From Maylandia zebra (taxonomy: Eukaryota > Chordata > Actinopteri > Cichliformes > Cichlidae), in NCBI RefSeq assembly GCF_041146795.1, contig NC_135184.1:5779467-5843466 (forward strand): a DNA stretch of 64,000 nt, read 5' to 3'. This document shows positions 54,594 to 64,000 of this stretch, in pieces. The position numbers and the translations under genes were made by a program. How positions within the stretch are numbered: the first letter of the stretch is position 1; each line of letters starts with the position of its first letter. A model generated the notes under the pieces. It was not told the origin of the DNA. It saw only the letters and a program-made list of their open reading frames with translations, and searched no databases.

Positions 54594-55098
54594 CCCTCTG
54601 TGTCTCCCTCTGTGTGGCTGTGATTGTCTTTGTTGTGAGTTCCTATTTCCCTCATGTTTCCTTCTGTGTTCCCCTTCCTGTCATGTTATCCATGTTTCCC
54701 CAGTCATGTTCTCGTTGCATGTGTTAGCCATACTTCCTGTTTTATTTTGGTAGTCCCCTGTGATTTGTTGTTTTGCTCCTCTTACTTTGAAGGTATCTCG
54801 TCTCATGTGTTATGTTTAGTTTTGCTTCCCCTGTCTGGTTGTGGTTATTTGCTGTGTTCCTCATGTGTTCTCATTTCCTCGTTATCCTTCTGTGTATTTA
54901 TCTCAGCGTCTCCCTCTGTCCCGTGTTGCGATCTCCCTCATTCTGTGCTGTATGTTCTGCCTGTCTAAACCTTGTTACTATTTCTAGTTTAGTTTGTTTC
55001 CTGTTTTTCCTGCCACCAAGTAATAAATCTAAGTCTTTAGTTCATGTTTGCCTCCCGGAGTCTGGATTTTGGGTCTTCCATTCCTGCCTGCCGTACAC
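54425..55098 (+). mobile_element. LTR-like repeat (fossil)
   Basis: Begins TGTCACGATCCTGGATC and is pyrimidine-rich inside. It has AATAAA at about 55022 and ends GTCTGGATTTTGGGTC then CTGCCGTACACA. No coding content. The same family appears at 2877, 23674 and 46577-47737. Confidence 0.5.
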
Positions 55099-55857
55099 AG
55101 CACTTGATGCTTCCAGTGCATTTCAAAATAGTATATAAAGTCATCTAAAATAGAAATGACACTCTGGGGTTTGTTATAAGATGTTTGAAGTAATTCTACT
55201 GCACTAAGAAAGATTACTCACAAGTGAAACACACTCAAATCAGCTGATGGTCTTTCCATAAGTGGAAACCCCAGCAAATTCATCCTGAAAATCCAACTCT
55301 GCAATACAAAGAGGAAAAGCCCAAGATTTACATTTCAGACTCTACAGGCCTCAGTTAGCAAGTCAAATGTTAAAGTTCATAACAGTTCAATTAGAAAAAT
55401 GTTAAAAGGGTCAAATGTTAGGCCGTCTGTCCTACAGTTACAGCTTGGCCCAAATCTACAGCAGAATGTCTGAAACAGAAAAGAATCAAGGTGGTGTGGT
55501 GGCCTTTATCCCCTTCCTAAACCAAGTAGTTGCATAACCCTAACCAGGAAGTAAAAGTGCATGCAAACTTATAAGGAACTCCAAGGAAAACACAACACAG
55601 CTTCACAGCCTGTATCACTGTCTTGTGCTTTGTGACCCACTTTTTCAAACTTCTTATGACCCCAGGGCAAAACAGTCTTCATGTTTCTGAACGTGTCGGA
55701 GTTTTAAAGAACAGCTTTGAAATTCTCATGAGCTGTTCGCACAAAAGAAAAACCACCATCATAATGTGGCTATCCTTTTGGCGCCAGCTGTGGGCTCATA
55801 GCTGGAGCTGAACAAAACTCCCTGATAACAACTGTGTTTAGACTGTTCTTCCCACTC
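55099..55857. other. Non-coding DNA
   Basis: No gene or clear repeat recognised. Confidence 0.45.
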
Positions 55858-56406
55858 TATGCAAGGTCACCTGGGTTGGCTGGTAGACTGCTTACTTAGC
55901 CTGGCAGGGCGAAGGACACTATCTCAGCTGAACTATGGACACGCACACACATATACTTACACTGATAAGCACTCACTCATCCCCCCTCCCCTTCCAACGC
56001 CTTCGATGCTTGTATCCTCCTGGGGAACACGGTCGGGTTTGGGCCCCCGCTGGAGAGTCGGCGCACTGGCAGGATGGCTGCTGTGTTGCCTAGGATTACT
56101 CCTCATCCCCTACCCACCCCTGTTGCTGGTCACGTGCTCTATAATGTTGTACTGTGGACATTTATGTGCTTTCTGTGCAGAGGAGTTTTTTTGTTTCCTG
56201 TTCTCATGCTGTCCTCCTATAGCCCTTTTTTCCCTCTTGTACTTTCCCATTGTAGTGTACATTTCAGTGGTTTTTCTGTAATGCAACCGTTCTCTGACTT
56301 GTATCCCCATGTGATGTCTGTGTTGTGTGTGTAAGGTCGGGGGCGGGTTCATTCCACTGCAGGGCCACCTGCCACTGCATGTGGCGAATAAAAATTTGAA
56401 CTTGAA
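55858..56406 (+). mobile_element. LINE 3' UTR and tail
   Basis: The block ends TGCATGTGGCGAATAAAA then TTGAACTTGAAC, and has GTGTAAGGTCGGGGGCGGG before it, the 3' end of a common teleost LINE. No ORF2 remains; the open frames across it are chance. Confidence 0.6.
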
Positions 56407-58439
56407 CATGACACACTTTTGTGTTCTATTTTTCAGTGGAAGCACTTTTATGGAAATTAAGATATTTTAAAGCCAAATAGCAGCTACTTTTAGCCATGCT
56501 GGCATGGCGGTGTCAGTCAGTTGGTCTGCCACTTTCACCACGACAGTTGTGCAGACTTTTGTGCTGCCCAGAGAATTTAGCGGGTTTTTGTTCTGTCAAA
56601 AAACTTGAAGGTGAATGGGTGCAAATATCGACAATTTTATCTTTTAACAATTTTTGATGCATTTCCTGCATTATTGTTGAGTTTGTATTCACAGCTGAAA
56701 TCCATCCCTGGATGCTGTGGTTGCAAGGTAAGTGTCATATCTCCCAAAAAGCCCACCGAAAACATCTTTGTATAACCTACTGAGCATTCAACACATCTGT
56801 CAGCTGCTGATAAACAGTTAGAAACTACATTCAAAAAGTTGAGGCCCCAGAAACACAGGATGGAACAAGTACAGTTTTTAAGAAGAAGAAGCAGCTAAAA
56901 ACACAGCCCGTAAACCTGCCCCGAGTTCGTACTGTGAACAGTTTTTGTCATTTTAACATAAAACCTCTTATAAAACTACAGCAACTGTTTATTGTTACCA
57001 ATTAGGTTAATTTGTTGCAGTCTAAGGCAGATGTGTATTTCAAGAGTGTGGAAGGCAACACGATGAGCTAAATAACCTACATTATATTTTAAAAAGGAGA
57101 CAAATATTAGCTTGGAGGCCTGTCTGATGAGATCTGTAATGTGCAAACTGGGACTTGGAAAATGAGATCATTTACTTTAAACTCATAAAAAGAAATATGC
57201 AACTTGTGACTTATTTAGGTCGTTGTCATTCCCAGGGCATGAGTTAATACAGTTAATAATGTTTTGTTAAAGCAATTGGTGTCGATCATTTACCCACAAA
57301 ATGTTTTTTGGTGGAAATGCTTCATGCACAAGTATTATTATACCATATATTAATATTTATGTCAGTTTTCCAGTGTGAAGTGGTACCGATGAGAAACTGA
57401 TATTTTTAATTCAGTAGTTTCTATAGATTCAATCTAATAGCTGTTAGCTCTTTGACCTAGCCAGAAGGTAAAGAAAGTAAAAAGCAAGTGAAAATAAAAT
57501 GAAATAAATCCGCAACTGGACAAAAAAAGCAAAACATAAAATCAAGGTCTCCTGGCGGACCAGTTTATTTCTTTGTGGTCAGTATCATCATGTTTGACAT
57601 GTCAAGGCACCAAACTAAGACAGAGGTGGCTTATAAAACACTACACTACATCAGCTTATATGGACCTGTGCACGCTCATTAATAAGAAAAAATGTTTCTA
57701 CATTGTGAACAAATGTGACAACGTTGTCAGCTTTTACCAACTCAGATGTCTTCAGTCTGAACTTACTGTTATTACACTTTAGAAAGTTGCCTTTGAGCAA
57801 ATGTACCACCCCACAAGTCTCGACCTGGATGGACCGAACTGGAAGCTGTTTCTCCATCTTGCTTTGAAGTTGTGTTTGTTTCAGACACCCCCTGAAAACT
57901 GCCCACCTATACTGTTTCTTTCTTCCCCCTTTTCTCCTGTTTAATTCATGTACAGCGGGACACTTTTGTCTTTGGGGATGAGCTGAATGGTGATGTGTTC
58001 TTCCTCTGGGTTGTCCCAATTTTGGTTATTTGGAGAGACTGCAGACCATTTTGACTGCATACCACCCTTCTTTTCAGCAAACAATATAAGTTGAGAGTGC
58101 TCAAGAATATGGGAGAATATAGAGGATGTAACCTTAAAAAGGCTTCCAGCCAGTTGTGTTGAAATAGTGATTTAACCTTGAGAGACCACATTACTTTAGA
58201 GGCAGAGCAGGGACATTTGTGACTTCATGGCTCTGTTTGCATTCATCATACCAAAACAGTGCTTACCTTAATGTAAGCACTTTTGATTTTTCATTTTTAT
58301 GTTAAAACAAGCTTCATCATCACACTTCAAACTGATCTTTGTGCCATGTTTGGCTGCCTGAGAAAGGACTTATCCCTTGAAACTGGACTTGCTGGACACT
58401 TCATTGTTTACCAGAGATCAGTACCAGAGATATAGTATT
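56407..58439. other. Non-coding DNA
   Basis: No gene supported on either strand. Frames at 57651-58019 and 57946-58191 (minus) show no recognised domain. Confidence 0.45.
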
Positions 58440-59233
58440 TGGGTACATGTTTATTTGTCTTTTTATAAGGAACCCCATTAGCTTCCACTACAGTGGTTGC
58501 TAGTCTTTCTGGGGCCCAAACTATCAAATACAATCAAATAAGATATTACACAATAAAGTGGATACTAAATATCCGCATAACTTGACTCTTACATCCACAG
58601 TAAGGTTTTACAGTTGTGAAGCATATAAATATTTATATTTATATAATAATAACAAGTTTCCATTACAAATGACATTGCCCTTTTACAGTATTTCTAATAA
58701 ATTAAATTTAAAAGCTGCCTAAATAGGCTTTTAAGTGATTTTTAAAATTATGAATAGAAGCCAATTCTCTAATTGCATAAGGCAACTTATTCCAGTGAAA
58801 AGATGCTCTAAATATAACAGAGTTTTTCAAAAAGTTACTTTTAACTCGAGGAGTTAGTAAATTGCGGTTTGTTGAAAATCGTGTACTGATTATGTATTTC
58901 ATCTGGATGCTGCGACTGAGCAGAAAAACAATATGGTGTGTTTAACAGTATTGCTTTCTTTAAAAATACAAGTAAGCCATAGTATAATTTAGCTTGTACA
59001 GAAAGCCAAGAAAGTTTATCATGGATTTTATTGATATTTGTATAATATGAACACCTTAACACTAATCTGGCCGCCTTGTTCTGGACTAACTGAAGTCTGT
59101 TCAGATCGGTCTTATTAGCTGCTGACCAAATGATTGAACAGTACTCTAGATGAGATAATACTAGTGCATTAATGACATTTTTCATAACTGAAGAAGTAAT
59201 ATAAAAGCTTTTCCTGGCCATAGCTATGCCCTG

Positions 59234-59322
59234 TGCAGGAACTCCAGCAACACTTGAGGTAAGATGAACACTTTAATAATTGACCAACGCGTTTCGGCTT
59301 GTGGCCTTCATCAGGGTCATAA
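59234..59322 (-). mobile_element. 89-bp Penelope-like insertion with hammerhead-like sequence
   Basis: Flanked by a perfect 13-bp duplication TAGCTATGCCCTG (59221-59233 and 59323-59335) inside the LINE. It carries the hammerhead-like core at 59281-59319. Penelope-like elements are known to carry hammerhead ribozymes and to leave variable-length duplications; that identity is inference. Confidence 0.55.
59281..59319 (-). ncRNA. Candidate type I hammerhead ribozyme
   Basis: On the minus strand: stem I UGACC, core CUGAUGA, an extra A, stem II GGC/GCC with loop CACAA, then GAAA, stem III ACG/CGU from the palindrome ACGCGU, U at the cleavage position, and GGUCA closing a 5-bp stem I. The palindromic short stem III suggests a dimeric form, as in Penelope-element hammerheads. 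The unpaired A before stem II is a weakness. Confidence 0.5.
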
Positions 59323-59370
59323 TAGCTATGCCCTGCCCCAATTTTAATAGTCAATGTGCTGAGACCATGA

Positions 59371-61960
59371 AAGGTGGTGGTTTATGGTATGGTAAGTAAT
59401 TTAATCTGGGTGACCTGTTCTAATACCTGTGTCCACCATCGTTGAAAGGAACTGGTTGGTTACAGCATCAACTATCAGCCATCTACGATGAAGTCTTGAG
59501 ATACTTTTCCAGGTCTTTCAACCCCCACTCACATCAGTTGACCTCAAAAGCTGGCATAAAGTCTTACAGAGGCTTCACATGTTTGCCCCGGTGATGGTGA
59601 CCTAACATTTTTCCCATCCTGGCACTTGACGACTAACATGATTGATAGTGGGTCACTCACCCTCAGGACAATCTCAGGGCTCCCCATGAGCTGTTTTACA
59701 AGTGAAAAAACATATTGATGAACCTACAGATGCATAGTTCTCTTTTTAAAGCACTCAAGATGACTGCGACCTGGATGACTGAGAACCTACACAGACACGC
59801 TCCATCATCTTCTGTCTCCATTAGTTGTGGTGATGTGGGCTATTCTTAGTGTGCTTTTTTTCTTCATCCCGTCCATTTAGCCATGCTTTCAGAGGAATCT
59901 CATTCAAACTTTTTTGTCCAATCAGCTATCTGAAGACATTCTTAGAGCCAATCAGCCCCCTTCTTTGAATGCATCATATCTGTCTGCGCTGTGCCTGTCA
60001 CTCCTTCTCAGGCGTCTGTCTGTGCAGCCTCGCTGGTCTCCACCTTTGCTCCCTTTGGGTTATTTCCAAAATCTCAATCAGCCATCTGCTTATGCCGCTC
60101 CATCACCACCCACATGTAGACTGTGGGGAGTCTCATCACCATCTCCTGCCTTCATCTGTGATTCTGTTCTATGATGCTGCTTCTCACAGGAGTCTAACCA
60201 CAAAATGTAGCGTTTTGCATCTTCTCATTTTTAATTTACATTTTAACCTTTTCTTATAAATGATAGATTCAAACCAGCATCTAACATTTCCTATATAATC
60301 TGCACAGCTCGGGGGTGGTCATATGAAACATTGAAACCGCACAGAAGTTTCAAGAGAGTTTAATTAAAAAACAAAAACTGGTATTTATAAAAATACTTTA
60401 ATGTGAGGGATATTCATATCTCAGAAATTATTGCTCATTTCAATTATTTAGCATTGTTTGATCACTGATGTTGCTTACCTGCAAACTTTTAAGCCTAACG
60501 TGCAGATTAATGCTGTCGCTGTGTTCTCACTGCAGGTTTTCTGACAAAAGGTGGACAAAGAAATGAGAATTTCAAGAGCGAGGAACATTTGTTAGTAATT
60601 CATCCTTTGATAATACATATTGCGCTTGTTCTTTCATGTGCGTTGTCTCTCTCTGGGTTGTATTTTTCACATTGTTATGCATTTTATTGTAAGTATCATT
60701 TATAGAATAGCAGAAGAATTCAGAGAAAAAATTTTATAATTGTAAGTGGCAACTATAATAAACTCTCGATGTTATTAAATGTTAGATACAGTCTGTCTTG
60801 TACTTATTAAATCAGCAATGATAGACTAAAGGCACCTTCAGAAGCTTTATAGGGCACATCTTTCCACAGAGAACAGAATCTCCTCTTTTTCTCAGAGCTC
60901 CCTGCCAGGAGGTACTAATTTGCTGTCAGACAGCTCTGAGGGACCATCCATAATCAGAGAAAAAAGATTCTTTCATGTGTGACAGCGACAGTGAGTGGTG
61001 ATGTTATCCTGAGGACGCCAGCCAGGCCTGTGTGTGTGTGGTGTGTGTGTCTACCAAAGACATATTGACTCTAACGCAGTCTGACATGAGAATCCAGCAG
61101 GCTTCACTGCAGTTACAACACAGACTTCCCATCTATCACTGAAATGTTTGATAGCCAATTTGGACTGAGTGTTTGATGCCTTTTCCATAATCTGTCCTCA
61201 TCTTTATGGGAAGTACACAACCAGAGACAGGCTGCAGCTCATTTTCATCCTGAGGCATTCGTCGATGTTTTTAGTTTTACTGTTACGTACAGCGCCTTTA
61301 CATATTGACCACCAAGAGATACAGGCCGTGTTTCAGAAGTCTGCAAAGGCTCTTTCACAGGAGGTGGTGGCAGGTTTATTAGTCCGGTCACAGCTTTGTC
61401 AGCCAGCTGAGTTTGGTTTGCATCACATTTGGACAGTTTGTGTTTTCACTTAGGTTCATCTTCTTCCACTTCCTTTTTTACTTGTGTCAACAACACTTTT
61501 ACTAGCTGACTAGATCTTGGCATTAAAATGAGTTGGATAAGGTTAGAGAAAAAAACAAAAACAAAGCAATAGCATTCACTGACGTGTAAAAGCTGGAGAT
61601 ATTCACTCATGCTATAACGTCACATGCTGCCATGCTTCTCAGAATCTTATTCTATCTTACATTTATCTCATTTAGCCTATAGGAACACCTCATGATCCCA
61701 CAGGAGGCACCGGAAAACTTTGCAGTTCTTTAGATGTTGTTCTGGGTTCTTTTGTGGCCTCCTGGATGAGCTTGTTGATTATTCAAAGTACTTTCGAACT
61801 GTTTGTCAAGGAACAGAATTTAGATTTTAAAAAATGCTCACACAAACTGTGGGGAAATTATAACTAATATGGTTAAAAATACGTTTTTATGTGATAACTT
61901 TTGGCTTCATCACGTTATGTACAAAAAGTGAAAGACCTGGAGGAAGTACAATCACATCAG
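59371..61960. other. Non-coding DNA
   Basis: No gene supported. A GT-rich microsatellite lies at 61027-61050. Overlapping frames at 59914-60259 have no recognisable domain. Confidence 0.45.
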
Positions 61961-61965
61961 CAGTG

Positions 61966-62040
61966 TGATGATGCTGTGGTTAGCTCTTGTGCTGCACAGC
62001 AAGAAGGTCCTGGGTTCTCCTCCCACTGCATAAATAGGCT
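61966..62040 (+). mobile_element. SINE relic
   Basis: TGTGGTTAGCTCTTGTGCTG followed by CACAGCAAGAAGGTCCTGGG is the tRNA-like head of a very common fish SINE; only about 75 bp remain. Confidence 0.6.
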
Positions 62041-64000
62041 GTTTTGCTTATACATACATGTTGCAGTTTCATTTAAAACAATTTTAAAGATGCAAATTTA
62101 ACAGATTCTGCATGCAAATGGCTTAATTTAGAGCTCAGCAAACCAAATGGACAGTCTCTTTTTTTTCCCTTTTTCCCCTTTCATCGATGTCCAAGATACA
62201 CCGAATAGAAATGAGACTAAAATTGAAAAATCAGTATTACTCTCTTTCCTCTGCATACAAAATATGTATTTCACTGCTGTTCCAAAAGAAGCTAAATTTA
62301 AATCTAAAAAGCCTTTTTGCCGTTTTCACTGCACTTGATGCTTGTTCATTTGAATTTCTGTTCACTTTGCAAAAGGCTCACAGAGATCCTTGAAGAAAAG
62401 GATGTAACAGCCCCATTTGTTGACAGGGCCAAGGTCAACAGAAACACAGAGAACAAATCTGACTTTCATTTGAATCGATTGGTTTGAACTTGCTGCAAGG
62501 TGATGAGGTAGAGTGTTGACTCAAATGATTGACAGTCGCCTGATAGTTGCAGGTTTGGCCACGGTCTCAGACACTTCTCAGCTGTCATTGGCTGAAACAG
62601 AGTGACAGCTCACCCTACGACCCCTCTGGTCTTTACCATAACAACGTGTTCCCGCACGTGACCTTTGAACCCTGGCAATGTCAAGCGTCCACCAGCCAGG
62701 GACTGCCCACGCCGGGCTGTCAGACTTATAAACCATTCACTGTTGCATGCTCAAATACATGCCATCTCGTCCCCTCAGAGCTCTCTTAGACTCACATTAT
62801 TCAAGTGACATGCAGAGATCACATCAGAGAAAAGAGCGCTGGCTGAAACGTCTCCTTTTCTTAAGTGTTATTTCCGGTGTTCCAGTGTGACCGGGAGTGA
62901 GAGTGCTCTCAAACCAGCACTGCAAATTTTAAACCCTAACCTCATATTTTTGGCCTGTTGTTCTAATTTTACAAACTAAACATGCCTGCTGGGTTTGAAA
63001 TATTATCTTACTGCTTGCTGATCAAAACAAATGCAGCCGTGCATTGATAAATAAAAGTCTGGCTGAAGGCTGTGTAGAAAAGAAAGAGATTGGCAGAATT
63101 TCAAGAAGTCACAGGCATCTAATATCCGCTCCCTGCACCTGCTTATGCAGTGGAAATGATGCATTTTGAGAGATAATGGCATCCATCACATCACGTCCTC
63201 TCTCATTACATCCTGTCAGTTCATGTTAACAGATACCAACACAGAGATAAAGCTGTAAGTGTATAAAACACTATTACAACTTACAAAAATAAATGACCTG
63301 GTTTTACTGAACAGTAGGTGACAGCAGATGACTCATAACTCATAACAGTTATATGGATGCATGAGTGTTTTTTTTATGATTGTTTTCAAGCACGTGTTGC
63401 TTTCATTTCACAGACACAATAGAGAAATACTGGATTTACAGAGAGTCTAAACTGTATGATAGCCATCACAGAATAAATGGAGAAAATGATCCTAATGTAA
63501 AACTTTTGTAAAGTTAGAAAACAAGGAAATGATCATTTCTCTACAAATCTCTTATATTTTGCAAAACATCAGTTACTCCAAAGTTACAACTGAGGTTATT
63601 ATTAATCTTTGTAATAAATATGATGTAGTGCATCTAATAAAAATTATTTATATGCTATTATAAAATTGAAACCAATCTTTTAATACCAGTTTTGAATAAA
63701 CATGTATATGCAAGCAGGTGGGATGACGGCAGGGGCAAAACTGAAGTGAAGACCAAAAATGCACGCTGTTTTGTTTGATTCTTATTTCTCCGACTGTTTC
63801 TAACATTTAGAGATCAAGACTGTGTTTGAACTAGTTTTCAGGAGAAAATGTTGATTTGGGTCAAAATATGAAGGGTTTGGGAGTGAAACTGGTCTCATTA
63901 TTGCCACAATGAATATGCTACATGATCCTAACTAAAGGACGACCTGTCTTTATCTCTGAAACTGAATTATTGCTGTTGTTTATTAAGTCAGCAGCATCAC
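62041..64000. other. Non-coding DNA
   Basis: No gene or repeat recognised. The frame at 62547-62789 shows no domain and is not supported. Confidence 0.45.

Larger units (their letters stand above)
58440..59370 (-). mobile_element. LINE ORF2 C-terminal fragment and 3' UTR
   Basis: The minus strand 58841-59221 encodes SHLEYCSIIWSAANKTDL, then LQLVQNKAARLVLRC. A second frame at 58708-58902 gives FHWNKLPYAIREL. Together they are the post-RT region of a fish LINE, with one frame change between them. The 3' UTR carries the typical GGGCCCCAGAAAGACTAGC and AAGCTAATGGGGTTCC words. The element is interrupted at 59234-59322 and the 5' part is missing. Confidence 0.75.

Noticed and set aside
54654-55138. 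Long Cys/Ser-rich frames on the plus strand
   Set aside because: They run across a pyrimidine-rich LTR-like repeat and have no domain.
55859-56281. 140-codon plus-strand frame with hydrophobic stretches
   Set aside because: It overlaps a LINE 3' UTR; the apparent membrane segments come from T-rich DNA.
57651-58191. Minus-strand frames of 122 and 81 codons
   Set aside because: No recognisable domain, no splice context, and low-complexity basic stretches.
1-64000. CRISPR arrays, operons, bacterial promoters, rRNA or tRNA genes
   Set aside because: The window is vertebrate nuclear DNA; no such features were seen other than tRNA-derived SINE heads.

Overview
The window looks like nuclear DNA of a percomorph teleost, most probably a cichlid. 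The evidence is fish-type TRIM (finTRIM / TRIM16-like) E3 ligase genes, an intron-rich fish PIM kinase gene, teleost LINEs and tRNA-type SINEs, hAT-like and Harbinger-like elements, and AT-rich intergenic DNA with CA/GT microsatellites. The assignment rests on sequence reading only.

Core (about 3.1-45.3 kb): a tandem array of four intact single-exon TRIM genes, all on the minus strand (A 5120-6790, B 15048-16709, C 33378-35036, D 43302-44960). Each encodes RING, B-box 1, B-box 2, coiled coil and PRY/SPRY. The genes sit in segmentally duplicated units that share the 3' flank, a poly(A) signal, an ETS-IRF composite element about 42 bp upstream of the ATG, and a CTCF-like core motif that recurs once between every pair of genes and once beyond each end. 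The 6.7-kb A-B spacer and the C-D spacer are nearly identical and each carries the same broken LINE. The coiled coil is almost invariant among the four proteins, whereas the PRY/SPRY surface loops differ strongly, as expected for antiviral recognition proteins.

Insert (17.1-30.5 kb): upstream of gene B the expected spacer is replaced by about 13.4 kb of other DNA. It begins exactly at a TTAA site and ends in a LINE tail. It holds solo-LTR-like fossils, an orphan terminal exon, a Gypsy protease fossil and nested TIR elements. It also holds an intact nine-exon PIM-family kinase gene (minus strand, 20897-23246, 409 residues, every splice phase consistent), whose promoter and first exon are duplicated about 1.3 kb upstream.

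Flanks: a 1.7-2.3-kb direct duplication (1372-3046 and 52316-54593) brackets the whole cluster. From 45 to 64 kb I see only transposon remains and non-coding DNA: a 2.0-kb hAT-type element with an 8-bp target duplication, LINE 3' ends, a SINE relic, and a LINE fragment interrupted by an 89-bp insertion that can fold as a type I hammerhead ribozyme.

Putting it together: this is an innate-immunity gene cluster (TRIM ligases, probably interferon/IRF-responsive, plus a PIM kinase) grown by unequal exchange and bulky transposon traffic. The least expected items are the recurrent CTCF-like motif between genes, the ETS-IRF element in all four promoters, the duplicated PIM first exon, and the hammerhead-like insertion.
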